Origin: Thioclava nitratireducens
GTDB taxonomy: Bacteria > Pseudomonadota > Alphaproteobacteria > Rhodobacterales > Rhodobacteraceae
Assembly (NCBI RefSeq): GCF_001940525.2
Contig: NZ_CP019437.1
Span: 656,501-720,500 of the forward strand
Length of the DNA: 64,000 nucleotides
Direction of reading: 5' to 3'
The notes beneath the pieces were generated by a model. It searched no databases. It saw only the letters and a program-made list of their open reading frames with translations, and was not told the DNA's origin. The first letter of the stretch is position 1. Each line of letters begins with the position of its first letter. Of this stretch, positions 25,942 to 35,741 are shown piece by piece. Both the position numbers and the translations under genes were made by a program.

Positions 25942-26667
25942 ATGGCGGAACAGGCAGAAATCACGGGCGAAATGGTGGAGCAGCTCTTCCGGCGCTCTTC
26001 CGACGAATATCTATTCGCACGTTGGGGGCGCCCCGTCGTTCCCGTCGTGTTCGGGGTCGAGGCGGCGACGCTTGCGACGGTGAAGGGCGCGGTCGAGGCG
26101 GTGGTGGCGCTGGCAGGGCACAAGATGGCCGAGACCGATCCCGAGCTGGGCGCGAACCTGATGGTCTTCTTCTTCCGCGACTGGCAGGAATTGCTCGAGG
26201 TGCCCAATCTCGATCACCTGATCGACGGGTTGCAGGATCTGGTGATCCGGCTCGACGATCAGGGGGCGAACCAGTATCGCGTCTTCCGCTTCGACAAGGA
26301 GGGCGCGATCCGCGCCTGTTTCGCCTTCGTGCGGATGGATGCGGGGCTCGACGAGGTGCCCGCCGAGGTAATCGCGCTCAGCCAGGCGGTGCAGATGATC
26401 CTGCTTTGGTCCGACAAGGCCTTCGTGAAACGCTCGCCGCTTGCGGTGGCACGCGGGGTGACCGTGCTGCGCCCCGAGATCGCTGCGGTGATCGCAGCTG
26501 CCTACGACCCGACGATGCCGGCTGTGGCGAAAGATCCGAGCCACGCGCTGCGTCTCGCGGCCCGCGCCGGCCTGCGTCAGGGCGAGGCCGCAGAGGCGGT
26601 ACGGGAATTGTCGCGCGAAGTGGGCGAGGCGGAGCCGGACGATCGGGAGAACGAGCATGGCGCATGA
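25942..26667 (+). CDS. Conserved protein of unknown function upstream of ybgC-tolQ
   Basis: The 241-aa product has no signal peptide or membrane helix and is rich in acidic and aliphatic residues (YLFARWGRPVVPVVFGVEAAT at residues ~19-39, ANLMVFFFRDWQELLEVPNL at ~73-92, DQGANQYRVFRFDKEGAIRA at ~111-130). I do not recognise a domain. AGGGAGG precedes the ATG at 25942, and the 3' end overlaps ybgC by 11 bp. It is therefore co-translated with the Tol-Pal genes, and linkage is the only functional clue. Confidence 0.75.
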   Translation: MAEQAEITGEMVEQLFRRSSDEYLFARWGRPVVPVVFGVEAATLATVKGAVEAVVALAGHKMAETDPELGANLMVFFFRDWQELLEVPNLDHLIDGLQDLVIRLDDQGANQYRVFRFDKEGAIRACFAFVRMDAGLDEVPAEVIALSQAVQMILLWSDKAFVKRSPLAVARGVTVLRPEIAAVIAAAYDPTMPAVAKDPSHALRLAARAGLRQGEAAEAVRELSREVGEAEPDDRENEHGA

Positions 26668-27058
26668 GTTTCCGATCCGGGTCTATTACGAGGATACCGA
26701 CCTCGCGGGGATCGTCTATTACGCCAATTACCTGAAGTTCATCGAGCGCGGGCGGTCCGAATTCGTCCGCGCGCTGGGCGTCGATCAGGTCGCCATGAAG
26801 GCCGATTACGGGGTGGTTTTCGCGGTGCGCCGCGTCGAGGCCGATTACCTGTGTCCCGCGAAATTCGACGACGAACTGGTGGTGACGACCGACCTCGTCA
26901 CCGAAACGGGCGCGCGCTTGGTGATGGAACAGACCGTGCAGCGCGACGGCGAGGTGCTGTTCACCGCGCAGGTCACCATCGTCTGTCTCAACGAGGCGGG
27001 CGCGGCTCAGCGGCTTCCCGCCGATATTCGCCGGAAACTGGCCCCGAAACTGCATTGA
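26657..27058 (+). CDS. ybgC: Acyl-CoA thioesterase YbgC, Tol-Pal associated
   Basis: YbgC is a hot-dog thioesterase encoded with tol-pal in many Gram-negative bacteria. The 133-aa product has the family motif RVYYEDTDLAGIVYYANYLKF with the catalytic aspartate, followed by FIERGRSEF and the hot-dog strands. It overlaps the upstream gene by 11 bp and precedes tolQ by 115 bp. That gap has a small GC hairpin near its start and probably a tolQ promoter. Confidence 0.92.
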   Translation: MAHEFPIRVYYEDTDLAGIVYYANYLKFIERGRSEFVRALGVDQVAMKADYGVVFAVRRVEADYLCPAKFDDELVVTTDLVTETGARLVMEQTVQRDGEVLFTAQVTIVCLNEAGAAQRLPADIRRKLAPKLH

Positions 27059-27173
27059 AAAGCGGCGGGGTTTCGCCGGTTACATTGTTGTTATGGCGTT
27101 CCCCTTACTGCTGATATAGAATCGCTGCTAATCAGAGGCCCGATAACGTGGCCCCAACCGGCGAGCAGTACCT

Positions 27174-27869
27174 ATGGACCATTCTTCGCTTGCGATGGCG
27201 CAGGAGATCGATTTCTCCCTGCTGGCGCTCTTTCTGCGCGCATCGCTGACCGTCAAACTCGTGATGATCATCCTCGTCGTGGCCAGCTTCTGGTCCTGGG
27301 CGATCATCATCCGCAAATTCATCGCCTATCGCGCGGCGCGCTCCGAGGCGGAAGCCTTCGACCGGGCCTTCTGGTCCGGCGAGCCGCTCGACGAGCTGTT
27401 CGACCAGATCGGCCCCGCGCCCGAAGGCGCGAGCCAGAAGATCTTCGCCGCCGGCATGTTGGAATGGCGCCGGTCGCATCGTCATGACGGGGCGCTGATC
27501 ACCGGCGCGCAAGCGCGGATCGAACGCTCGATGGATGTCGCGATCCAGAAGGCGACCGAAAACCTCAATTACGGGCTGACCTTCCTTGCGACCGTGGGCT
27601 CGATCTCGCCCTTCGTGGGCCTGTTCGGCACGGTCTGGGGGATCAAGGTCGCCTTCGAGGAGATCGCGATCTCGCAGAATACCTCGCTCGCCGTCGTGGC
27701 GCCCGGCATTTCGGAAGCGCTGGTGGCGACCGCGCTGGGTCTTCTCGCGGCAATTCCGGCGGTGATCTTCTACAACAAGCTGTCGTCCGATGCCGATCGC
27801 ATTGCGGGCAACTATGAGGCCTTCGCGGACGAATTCTCGACCATCCTGTCGCGCCAGTTGGATAGCTGA
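27174..27869 (+). CDS. tolQ: Tol-Pal system proton channel protein TolQ
   Basis: TolQ works with TolR as the proton-driven motor of the Tol-Pal system in envelope constriction. The 231-aa product has three membrane helices (near residues 22-42, 135-160 and 170-195), with the conserved NYGLTFLATVGSISPFVGLFGTVWGI segment. Its stop is 2 bp before the tolR ATG. An internal ATG seven codons in is also possible, and the ribosome-binding site does not decide between them. Confidence 0.95.
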   Translation: MDHSSLAMAQEIDFSLLALFLRASLTVKLVMIILVVASFWSWAIIIRKFIAYRAARSEAEAFDRAFWSGEPLDELFDQIGPAPEGASQKIFAAGMLEWRRSHRHDGALITGAQARIERSMDVAIQKATENLNYGLTFLATVGSISPFVGLFGTVWGIKVAFEEIAISQNTSLAVVAPGISEALVATALGLLAAIPAVIFYNKLSSDADRIAGNYEAFADEFSTILSRQLDS

Positions 27870-27871
27870 TC

Positions 27872-28351
27872 ATGGGTGCGGGTGTTGCAAAACGCGGATC
27901 GGGCGGATCGCGGCGCCGCAGGAGCGGACGCGGGCGTCACGCCGCGATGAGCGAGATCAACGTCACGCCGATGGTCGACGTGATGCTGGTGCTGCTGGTG
28001 ATCTTCATGGTCGCCGCGCCGATGATGACGGTGGGCGTGCCGCTCGAGTTGCCGAAGACGGCGGCCAAGGCCGTACCGACCGAGCAGGAGGTGCCGCTGA
28101 CGGTGTCGATCCAGGCGGACGGGAAGGTCTCGCTGATGAACTCGGAAGTGCCGCAGGATCAGCTGATCGACCGTCTCAAGGCGATCGCGGCCGAGCGCAA
28201 GAGCGACAAGGTCTTCCTGCGTGCGGATGGCAAGATTTCCTATTCTCAGGTGGTGCAGGTGATGGGCGCGCTCAACGGCGCGGGGTTCTCGAACATCACG
28301 CTCGTCACCGATACCGGGGGGCCGCAATTGACGGCGCCTGCGGGGAACTGA
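27872..28351 (+). CDS. tolR: Tol-Pal system protein TolR
   Basis: TolR is the ExbD-like partner of TolQ. The 159-aa product has a glycine/arginine-rich N-terminus, the conserved SEINVTPMVDVMLVLLVIFMV membrane segment whose aspartate lines the proton path, and a periplasmic domain (KVFLRADGKISYSQVVQVM). It lies directly between tolQ and tolA. Confidence 0.95.
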   Translation: MGAGVAKRGSGGSRRRRSGRGRHAAMSEINVTPMVDVMLVLLVIFMVAAPMMTVGVPLELPKTAAKAVPTEQEVPLTVSIQADGKVSLMNSEVPQDQLIDRLKAIAAERKSDKVFLRADGKISYSQVVQVMGALNGAGFSNITLVTDTGGPQLTAPAGN

Positions 28352-28367
28352 GCCCAGGGGGCATCGC

Positions 28368-29624
28368 ATGAACCGTGCGGACAAGATCGGTTACGGCCTG
28401 TCGGGCGCGCTGCATCTGGGCGTGCTCTTCTGGGTCATTGCCGGGGGCCAGTGGTTCTTCCCGAAACCGAATAAGCCGGTGGTGATCTCTCAGGTCGCGG
28501 TGATGTCCGAGAAGGACTTCAACACGATGATGGCCTCGGCGCCGAAGGACGCGCCGCAGCCCACGCCGGATCCGGTCGCGCCCACGGCGCCCGATACGCC
28601 AACCGAGACGGCCCCGCCGCCCAAGCCGCCCGCGCCGGAGCCGCAGGCCAAGCCCGAGCCGGAACCGCAGGCGATGCAGCAGCCCGACCCCGTACCGGAT
28701 GCGCAGCCCGATGTGTCGGCCCTGCAAGAGCCGACGCCGCCTGCCGAAGTTAGCGACACGCCGCCGGAGATCGTGCCGCCGGTCGAGGAGCCTTCGCCGA
28801 CGGTCACGCCCGATATCTCGCCCGTGCCGAAGCCGAAACAGGCGCCGCGCGTTGCTCCCACGCCTGCGCCCGAGCCGCCGCCCGAGGCGAAGGTCGACCC
28901 GCAGGCTCAGCCGCAAGAGGCCCCCAAACCCGCCGACACGCCCGATCAGCCCACCGAGAAGCCGAAGGAGGCGACGGCGCCGCCCGAAGCCTCCACCGAA
29001 ATCGTGACCGAGGCGAACAAGACCAAGGACAAGCCGGAAAGCTCCGCGCCGCTGGCCTCGCCGCGGCCGAGCGCCAAGCCGAAACCGCCGGCGCCGAAAG
29101 AGACGCAGACGGCTGCGTCCCCGGCAGAGAAGAAGCCTGAAGCGCCCAAGCCCGCCGAGAAGAAACCGGCTGAGCCGAAACAGGCTGAGAAAACGCCGCC
29201 GAGCGAGCCGAAGAAAGTCGACAGCGCCTCGGTCAACGATGCGCTTGCGGCTGCCTTGGGCGGTGAAGGCACGGGTGGCACCGGCTCTGCGCCGACGGGT
29301 CCGCCGATCACCGCGGGCGAGAAAGACGCGCTGATCGTCGATATCAAGCAGTGCTGGAACACCGGCGCGCTCAGCTCGGATGCGCTGCGCACCACAGTGA
29401 CGCTGTCGGTCGATATGCAGCCCGACGGCCACCCGATCATCTCCTCGATCAAGCTGGTCGGGGCGACGGGCGGCACCGGCAACGCGGTCGATCAGGCCTT
29501 CGAGGCCGGGCGACGCGCCATCGTTCTGTGCGGTTCGGACGGGTTCCCGCTGCCGCCGGAGAAATATGACCGCTGGAAAACGATCACCATCGACTTCAAT
29601 CCCGAAAAAATGAGGATGAAATGA
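28368..29624 (+). CDS. tolA: Tol-Pal protein TolA
   Basis: TolA bridges the inner-membrane TolQR motor and periplasmic TolB-Pal. The 418-aa product has an N-terminal membrane helix (about residues 8-28), a long proline/alanine/lysine/glutamate-rich central region (about 60-300), and a TonB-like C-terminal domain from about residue 318 (GEKDALIVDIKQCWN, VTLSVDMQPDG). The central region is richer in proline than the helical E. coli TolA domain. The repeat-rich coding is low complexity, not a separate mobile element. Confidence 0.9.
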   Translation: MNRADKIGYGLSGALHLGVLFWVIAGGQWFFPKPNKPVVISQVAVMSEKDFNTMMASAPKDAPQPTPDPVAPTAPDTPTETAPPPKPPAPEPQAKPEPEPQAMQQPDPVPDAQPDVSALQEPTPPAEVSDTPPEIVPPVEEPSPTVTPDISPVPKPKQAPRVAPTPAPEPPPEAKVDPQAQPQEAPKPADTPDQPTEKPKEATAPPEASTEIVTEANKTKDKPESSAPLASPRPSAKPKPPAPKETQTAASPAEKKPEAPKPAEKKPAEPKQAEKTPPSEPKKVDSASVNDALAAALGGEGTGGTGSAPTGPPITAGEKDALIVDIKQCWNTGALSSDALRTTVTLSVDMQPDGHPIISSIKLVGATGGTGNAVDQAFEAGRRAIVLCGSDGFPLPPEKYDRWKTITIDFNPEKMRMK

Positions 29625-29726
29625 TGGCTGGTCGGCGAATTTCCGCGCGGTGTCATGGGGTTGTGATGCACGATCGTGCCGCAGCGCGTTACAAACCGGG
29701 CAAGACCCGGAAAGGGAGTGTGTGAC

Positions 29727-31049
29727 ATGATGCGTTTCGTTCTCAGTTTGCTGGCCGCTGTGATGCTGGCACCCATCGCCGCAATCGCGCAGGATTCCGA
29801 GCCGCTGCATATCGAGATCACCGATGGTGTGATCGAGCCGATGCCGTTCGCAATCGCGGGTTTCATCCCCGAGACCCCCGACGCTGGCCAGATGGCGAGC
29901 CAGATCACGCAGGTGATCTCGAGCGATCTGACCGGGACCGGGCTGTTCCGCGAAATTCCGAAATCCGCCTATATCCAGAACGTGTCGAGCTTCGACACGC
30001 CGGTGAAATATTCCGACTGGCAGGCGATCAACGCACAGGCGCTGGTCGTGGGGTCGGTCGGGATGCAGGGCGGCAAGGTGGTCGTGAAGTTCCGCCTGTT
30101 CGACGTGTTCTCCGGACAGCAGATGGGCGACGGGCAGCAACTTGCGGCCTCGCCGGCAAGCTGGCGGCGTCTGGCACATAAGGTCTCGGACGTGATCTAT
30201 TCGCGCATCACGGGCGAGGGGCCGTATTTCGACAGCCGCGTTGTTTTCGTCTCGGAAAGCGGGCCGAAGGACAACCGCCAGAAGCGCCTCGCGGTGATGG
30301 ATTACGACGGCGCGAATGTGACCTATCTCACCGATGCCTCGACCATCGTGCTCGCACCGCGTTTCTCGCGCGACGGGACGAAAGTGCTCTTTACCACCTT
30401 CGAGACCGGTTTCCCGCGCATCAAGATGCTCGACGTGGCGACCGCCTCGGCGAGGCTGCTGCCTGAAGTGCCCGGGACGATGACATTCGCGCCGCGCTTC
30501 TCGCCCGATGGGCAGAAGATCGTCTACTCGATGGAGCAGAACGGCAATACCGACCTCTGGATGATGAATGTCAGCACGGGCCAGACCCAACGCCTGACGA
30601 CCTCGCCCGCGATCGAGACTTCGCCCAGCTTCTCGCCCGACGGATCGCGGATCGTGTTCGAGTCCGATCGCTCGGGTACCCAGCAGCTCTACATCATGCC
30701 GGTCGGCGGCGGCGAGGCGACGCGGATCAGCTTTGGCGACGGGCGCTATTCGACGCCGGTCTGGTCGCCGCGCGGCGATATGATCGCCTTTACCAAGCAG
30801 AACCAAGGCCGGTTCCATATCGGCGTGATGCGCACCGATGGCTCGGAAGAGCGGCTGCTGACCTCGTCCTTCCTCGACGAGGGCCCAACCTGGTCGCCCA
30901 ATGGCCGCGTAATCATGTTCACCCGGGAGAGCCCCGGCGCCGAAGGCTCGGCCTCGCTCTATTCGGTCGACATCTCCGGGCGCAACCTGAAGAAAGTCTC
31001 CACGCCGGGCGCCGCGTCGGACCCGGCCTGGTCGCCGCTTCTGCCGTGA
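29727..31049 (+). CDS. tolB: Periplasmic Tol-Pal protein TolB
   Basis: TolB is the periplasmic beta-propeller that links TolA and Pal. The 440-aa product has a signal peptide (cleaved near AIAQD), an N-terminal domain and repeated propeller blades with the [14 protein letters not shown] type motif (for example [15 protein letters not shown] and [15 protein letters not shown]). AAGGGAG precedes the ATG at 29727. A second ATG follows immediately. It lies 102 bp after tolA, so a promoter in that gap is possible. Confidence 0.95.
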   Translation: MMRFVLSLLAAVMLAPIAAIAQDSEPLHIEITDGVIEPMPFAIAGFIPETPDAGQMASQITQVISSDLTGTGLFREIPKSAYIQNVSSFDTPVKYSDWQAINAQALVVGSVGMQGGKVVVKFRLFDVFSGQQMGDGQQLAASPASWRRLAHKVSDVIYSRITGEGPYFDSRVVFVSESGPKDNRQKRLAVMDYDGANVTYLTDASTIVLAPRFSRDGTKVLFTTFETGFPRIKMLDVATASARLLPEVPGTMTFAPRFSPDGQKIVYSMEQNGNTDLWMMNVSTGQTQRLTTSPAIETSPSFSPDGSRIVFESDRSGTQQLYIMPVGGGEATRISFGDGRYSTPVWSPRGDMIAFTKQNQGRFHIGVMRTDGSEERLLTSSFLDEGPTWSPNGRVIMFTRESPGAEGSASLYSVDISGRNLKKVSTPGAASDPAWSPLLP

Positions 31050-31120
31050 GGGCGGATTAACAAGCGTTAGAGAAACTGGTAGGCTCGCCCGCAATGGGCA
31101 GATCAACAAAGGCGGAACCA

Positions 31121-31654
31121 ATGAAATTTGCAGTGAAGGCCGTGTTGGCCATCTCGATGCTGGGCCTCGCGGCCTGTTCGAACCCCGATCAATACGGCTC
31201 CGGTGCGACCGGTCCCGGCGGCGCGCTCGGACCGGGCGGCGCTGGCATGGGCGGCGTCAGCCAAGGCGGGATCAACGATCCGAACTCGCCGGCCTATTTC
31301 AGCCAGACCATCGGCGACATGGTGCATTTCCAAGTCGACCAGTCGACGCTGACCGACACCGCGCGCGGCATCCTGAGCCAGCAGGCGAGCTGGCTGGTGA
31401 GCCACCCGAGCTACACCGCGATCATCGAAGGCCATGCCGACGAGCAGGGCACCCGCGAATACAACCTCGCGCTTGGGGCGCGTCGTGCCTCTGCGGTGCA
31501 GGAATACCTGATCAGCCAAGGCGTGGCCGGCAACCGTCTGCGCACGGTCTCCTACGGTAAAGAACGTCCGCTGGCAGTCTGCTCGACCGAAGAGTGCTAC
31601 CAGAAGAACCGTCGCGCCGTGACGGTGATCTCGCAATCGGCGGTCGGGAGCTGA
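31121..31654 (+). CDS. pal: Peptidoglycan-associated lipoprotein Pal
   Basis: Pal anchors the outer membrane to peptidoglycan. The 177-aa product has a lipobox ending LGLAAC (Cys19), a glycine-rich linker and an OmpA-like domain with YTAIIEGHADEQGTREYNLALG and RRASAVQEYLISQGV. The ATG at 31121 is chosen because it places the signal helix at the start. An in-frame start 27 bp upstream has no clear ribosome-binding site. Confidence 0.95.
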   Translation: MKFAVKAVLAISMLGLAACSNPDQYGSGATGPGGALGPGGAGMGGVSQGGINDPNSPAYFSQTIGDMVHFQVDQSTLTDTARGILSQQASWLVSHPSYTAIIEGHADEQGTREYNLALGARRASAVQEYLISQGVAGNRLRTVSYGKERPLAVCSTEECYQKNRRAVTVISQSAVGS

Positions 31655-31659
31655 TCGCG

Positions 31660-32493
31660 ATGCTGAGAGCTTTGCTTCTCGGTGCGGCTGTTCTGGCAGC
31701 CGCGCCCGCGCTGGCTCAGGACGCGAACCGCGCCCAGACGCTGGCTGACATCAAGACCGAACTGGGACAGCTTCAGACCGAGATCGGTAGCCTGCGCCAG
31801 GAACTGAAATCCTCTGGTCAAGCCGGTCTGCAGAAGGCGGGCGGCGATTCCGCTCTGCAGCGCATGGACTCGATGGAGCTGTCGCTGTCGCATATGACCG
31901 ACCGCGTCGAGGAGCTGGAAAACAAGATCAACCGCGTCGTCGCCGACGGCACGAAGCGGATCGGCGATCTGAACTTCCGGGTCTGCGAGATGGAAGAGAA
32001 TTGCGACATTTCGAAGCTTGGCAAGACAGAGCCGCTGGGAGGCGAAGCGCCGAACACCGGTGCGTCGGTCACGGGTCCGGCTCCGGATTCCACGCCCGGA
32101 CCCGATCTTGCGATCAACGAGAAATCGGATTTCGAGGCGGGCAAGAAGGCCTATGAGGATGGCGATTACGCCTCTGCGGCCGATCTTCTCACGACCTTCC
32201 GGCAGACCTATCCCGGTTCCCCGCTGACCAGCGACGCGATGTATTATCGCGGTCTCGCACTGCAAAAGCAGGGTGATGAGGCGGGCGCTGCGCGGGCATG
32301 GCTCGACGGGTTCTCCGCCGACCCGAAAGGCTCGCGCGCCGCGGACAACCTGCTGTCGCTCGGCAAGGCGCTGGGGCAGCTCGGACAGCAGAGCGAGGCC
32401 TGCACTACGCTGGGTCAGGTGAGCGCACGCTTCCCGGGTTCCTCGGCGGCGGGCGAGGCGCAGAACGCGCAGCAATCGCTGGGATGCCAGTGA
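31660..32493 (+). CDS. cpoB: Tol-associated periplasmic protein CpoB (YbgF)
   Basis: CpoB links peptidoglycan synthesis and Tol-Pal at division. The 277-aa product has a signal peptide (cleaved near PALAQD), an N-terminal coiled coil (ADIKTELGQLQTEIGSLRQEL), and a C-terminal TPR region (FEAGKKAYEDGDYASAADLL, AMYYRGLALQKQGDEAGAARA). The ATG at 31660 follows the pal stop by 5 bp with a CGGGAG ribosome-binding site inside pal. Confidence 0.92.
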   Translation: MLRALLLGAAVLAAAPALAQDANRAQTLADIKTELGQLQTEIGSLRQELKSSGQAGLQKAGGDSALQRMDSMELSLSHMTDRVEELENKINRVVADGTKRIGDLNFRVCEMEENCDISKLGKTEPLGGEAPNTGASVTGPAPDSTPGPDLAINEKSDFEAGKKAYEDGDYASAADLLTTFRQTYPGSPLTSDAMYYRGLALQKQGDEAGAARAWLDGFSADPKGSRAADNLLSLGKALGQLGQQSEACTTLGQVSARFPGSSAAGEAQNAQQSLGCQ

Positions 32494-32503
32494 GCGTTCT
32501 CCG

Positions 32504-33727
32504 GTGACGCTGGACGACATCGCAAGACACGGTTTTGACCCCGATGCGCCCCGGCGCGTCGGGGTTGCCGTTTCCGGGGGCTCGGATTCGATGGCGACGC
32601 TGGCGCTGTTGGCTGCGCATTTCGAGGTCGCCGCGGTGACGGTGGATCACGGGCTGCGCGCCGAGGCTGCCGAGGAAGCCGCATTTGTCGGGCGGTTCTG
32701 CGCAGATCGGTGCATTCCGCACACGATCCTGCGCTGGGACGGAGCCAGCGCCGAAGGTAACCTGATGGACGCCGCGCGCCGGGCGCGTCTGGGCCTGATC
32801 GGCGCATGGGCGGGCTCGACCGGGATCGGTCATGTCGCACTTGGGCATACTGCCGACGATCAGGCAGAGACCTTTCTGATGCGGCTCGCGCGCGAGGCGG
32901 GGCTGGAGGGGCTGTCAGGCATGCGCCCACGCTTCGAGGCCGAGGGGGTGACATGGCACCGCCCGTTTCTGGCCCAGACACGAGAGGCGTTGCGCGATTA
33001 CCTGCGCAGGCAGGGCATCGCATGGGTCGACGATCCGTCCAACGAAAATGAACGCTTCGACCGGGTGAAGGCGCGACAGGCGCTTGGCGCGCTGAAATCT
33101 TTGGGCGTCGATGCGCAGGCGATTGCCGGGGTGACGACAAACCTTGCGTCGGCCAACGCTGCGCTGCATCGACTGCTGATGGCGGAGGTCGAGCGCCATG
33201 TCTCCGAGCAATCGGGAGATCTGCTGATCGACGTGGCGGGCTTTTCCGCGATGGAACCGGAGCTGCAACGCCGCCTGATCGTGGCCGCGCTGCGCTGGAT
33301 CTCTGGCGCGGATTACGCGCCGCGCGCCTCGAAGGTGCAGACCCTGCTGGCGGAGTTGCCCCGGCAAGGCGACCGCACCCTGCACGGTTGCCGTATCACC
33401 ACCGCCAAGGGCGCGCTACGCATCACCCGCGAGGCGCAGGCGGTGGCCGATCTGCGCGTGACCCTCGAAGATGGCGCCGCGACCTGGGACCGCTGGGAGG
33501 TCACCGGGCCCGCCATGGACGCCACGGAAGTCGCGGCGCTGGGGGAGGCGGGATTACGCCAATGCCCCGATTGGCGCGAAACGGGCCTTCCGCGTGCCTC
33601 GCTTGCCGCAAGCCCGGCCATATGGCGCGGCGAAACGCTTGTCGTGGCACCGCTCGCAGGCTTCGGGATCGGCTGGCAGGCGCGGATTTGCCGCGACGCA
33701 TTCGACACTTGGCTAATTCGACGTTGA
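32504..33727 (+). CDS. tilS: tRNA(Ile)-lysidine synthase TilS
   Basis: TilS makes lysidine at position 34 of the tRNA-Ile that reads AUA. The 407-aa product has the N-type ATP pyrophosphatase P-loop SGGSDS (residues 24-29), VDHGLRAEAAEEA, and the GHTADDQAETFLMRLAREAG active-site stretch. The start is a GTG at 32504, 10 bp after cpoB. It is followed by ftsH, a common neighbour in bacteria. Confidence 0.94.
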   Translation: MTLDDIARHGFDPDAPRRVGVAVSGGSDSMATLALLAAHFEVAAVTVDHGLRAEAAEEAAFVGRFCADRCIPHTILRWDGASAEGNLMDAARRARLGLIGAWAGSTGIGHVALGHTADDQAETFLMRLAREAGLEGLSGMRPRFEAEGVTWHRPFLAQTREALRDYLRRQGIAWVDDPSNENERFDRVKARQALGALKSLGVDAQAIAGVTTNLASANAALHRLLMAEVERHVSEQSGDLLIDVAGFSAMEPELQRRLIVAALRWISGADYAPRASKVQTLLAELPRQGDRTLHGCRITTAKGALRITREAQAVADLRVTLEDGAATWDRWEVTGPAMDATEVAALGEAGLRQCPDWRETGLPRASLAASPAIWRGETLVVAPLAGFGIGWQARICRDAFDTWLIRR

Positions 33728-33809
33728 ACCCGGGCGCGTAATGCCTATTTTCACTGAGGAAGAGGCGGCGACCGCAGGTCAGCCGCCCGATACGATTGGA
33801 GGATATTCC

Positions 33810-35723
33810 TTGGGTAATGCGCGCAATCTGGCCTTTTGGGCGGTGCTGTTCCTGCTGATTTTGGCCCTGTTCAACCTTTTCGGTGATGGGCAATCGTCGA
33901 TGAACTCGTCCCAAGCGACCTATTCGGAGTTCATGGACGCCGTCAACAAAGGCGAGGTGAAGAACGTCCGCCTCGATGGCGAAGAGGTGCGCTACCAGCT
34001 CGCCGACGGCACGAGCTTCACCACCGTCAAGCCTCTGGAAGATCAGATCGCAGAGAAGCTGATCGACAAGGGCATCGCGGTGAGCGTCGTCAAGCAACAG
34101 CAATCCGGCTTCATGTCGCTGCTGGGCGTCTGGCTCCCGTTCCTCGTGCTGATCGGCATCTGGATCTTCTTCATGAACCGGATGCAGGGCGGCGGCAAAG
34201 GCGGCGCGATGGGCTTCGGCAAGTCCAAGGCAAAACTGCTGACCGAGAAACATGGTCGCGTGACCTTCGACGACGTGGCGGGCATCGACGAAGCCAAGGA
34301 AGAACTCGAAGAGATCGTCGAATTTCTGCGCAACCCGCAAAAATTCTCGCGCCTTGGCGGCAAGATCCCGAAAGGCGCGCTGCTGGTGGGCCCTCCGGGC
34401 ACCGGTAAGACGCTTCTTGCCCGCGCGATTGCGGGCGAGGCGGGTGTGCCGTTCTTCACCATCTCGGGCTCCGACTTCGTCGAGATGTTCGTCGGTGTTG
34501 GCGCATCGCGTGTCCGCGACATGTTCGAACAGGCCAAGAAGAACGCGCCCTGTATCGTCTTCATCGACGAAATCGACGCGGTGGGCCGTGCTCGGGGCGT
34601 CGGCATCGGCGGCGGCAATGACGAGCGCGAACAGACCCTCAACCAGCTGCTGGTCGAGATGGACGGGTTCGAGGCAAACGAAGGCATCATCATCATCGCG
34701 GCGACGAACCGGAAAGACGTGCTTGACCCCGCGCTGCTGCGTCCGGGCCGCTTCGATCGCCAGATCCACGTGCCGAACCCCGATATCAAGGGCCGCGAGA
34801 AGATCCTGACGGTTCACTCGCGCAAAGTGCCGGTGGGGCCCGATGTGGACCTGCGCACCATCGCGCGCGGCACGCCGGGCTTCTCGGGCGCCGACCTGAT
34901 GAACCTCGTGAACGAAGCAGCGCTGATGGCAGCGCGCGTCGGGCGTCGTTTCGTCTCGATGGAAGATTTCGAGAACGCGAAGGACAAGGTGATGCTGGGT
35001 GTCGAGCGCCGCTCGATGGTCCTCACCCCCGAGCAGAAGGAAATGACCGCCTATCACGAGGCCGGTCACGCCATCGTCGGACTGTCGCTGCCGAAATGCG
35101 ATCCGGTCTACAAGGCCACGATCATTCCGCGCGGTCAGGCCTTGGGTATGGTCGTCTCGCTGCCCGAGATGGACAAGCTCAACTACCACAAGGACGAGGC
35201 CAAGCAGAAAATCACCATGACGATGGCGGGCAAGGCTGCCGAGATCATCAAATGGGGCGAGGAACATGTCTCGAACGGCCCGGCCGGTGACATTCAGCAG
35301 GCGTCGGCCATCGCCCGCGCGATGGTGATGCGCTGGGGCATGTCCGACAAGGTCGGCAATATCGACTACGCCGAGGCGCATGAGGGCTATCAGGGCAACA
35401 CCGCTGGCTTCTCGGTCTCGACCAAGACGAAAGAGCTGATCGAGGAAGAGGTGCGCGGCCTGATCGAAGAGGGCTATCAGGAGGCCCGCCGCATCCTCAC
35501 CGAGCGGATCGAGGATTGGGAACGTCTGGCGCAGGGGCTTCTGGAATACGAGACCCTCACGGGCGACGAGATCAAGAAGGTCCTCTCCGGAGAGCCGCTG
35601 GGCGGCGACGACGATGACAGCTCCTCGGGAAGCCTGCCGTCGGTGACCGCGCTGCCCAAGACGTCCAAGAAAAAGGATCAGGGCGACGGCGGGGCGGAAA
35701 CCACCCCCGAGCCTTCGGCCTGA
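33810..35723 (+). CDS. ftsH: ATP-dependent zinc metalloprotease FtsH
   Basis: FtsH degrades membrane and short-lived cytosolic proteins. The TTG at 33810 is chosen because GGAGGA ends 7 bp upstream and it places [10 protein letters not shown] at the N-terminus, matching relatives. An in-frame ATG at 33741 has no ribosome-binding site. The 637-aa product has two membrane helices, the Walker A motif GPPGTGKT (194-201), the SRH region and the zinc motif HEAGH (416-420). The tail after residue ~600 is acidic and low complexity. Confidence 0.96.
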   Translation: MGNARNLAFWAVLFLLILALFNLFGDGQSSMNSSQATYSEFMDAVNKGEVKNVRLDGEEVRYQLADGTSFTTVKPLEDQIAEKLIDKGIAVSVVKQQQSGFMSLLGVWLPFLVLIGIWIFFMNRMQGGGKGGAMGFGKSKAKLLTEKHGRVTFDDVAGIDEAKEELEEIVEFLRNPQKFSRLGGKIPKGALLVGPPGTGKTLLARAIAGEAGVPFFTISGSDFVEMFVGVGASRVRDMFEQAKKNAPCIVFIDEIDAVGRARGVGIGGGNDEREQTLNQLLVEMDGFEANEGIIIIAATNRKDVLDPALLRPGRFDRQIHVPNPDIKGREKILTVHSRKVPVGPDVDLRTIARGTPGFSGADLMNLVNEAALMAARVGRRFVSMEDFENAKDKVMLGVERRSMVLTPEQKEMTAYHEAGHAIVGLSLPKCDPVYKATIIPRGQALGMVVSLPEMDKLNYHKDEAKQKITMTMAGKAAEIIKWGEEHVSNGPAGDIQQASAIARAMVMRWGMSDKVGNIDYAEAHEGYQGNTAGFSVSTKTKELIEEEVRGLIEEGYQEARRILTERIEDWERLAQGLLEYETLTGDEIKKVLSGEPLGGDDDDSSSGSLPSVTALPKTSKKKDQGDGGAETTPEPSA

Positions 35724-35741
35724 TCGCGCAGGTTCGCGAGA

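Noticed and set aside
31057..31070. TTAA-N6-TTAG as a CtrA site upstream of pal
   Set aside because: The spacing and second half do not match the TTAA-N7-TTAA consensus, and pal is unlikely to be separated from the tol operon control.
28305..31121. A 938-codon open frame antisense to tolA and tolB
   Set aside because: It spans two genes of a conserved operon and reflects their low-complexity coding, with no motif of its own.
33741..33809. Longer FtsH from the ATG at 33741
   Set aside because: There is no ribosome-binding site, while the TTG at 33810 has GGAGGA at good spacing and gives the usual N-terminus.
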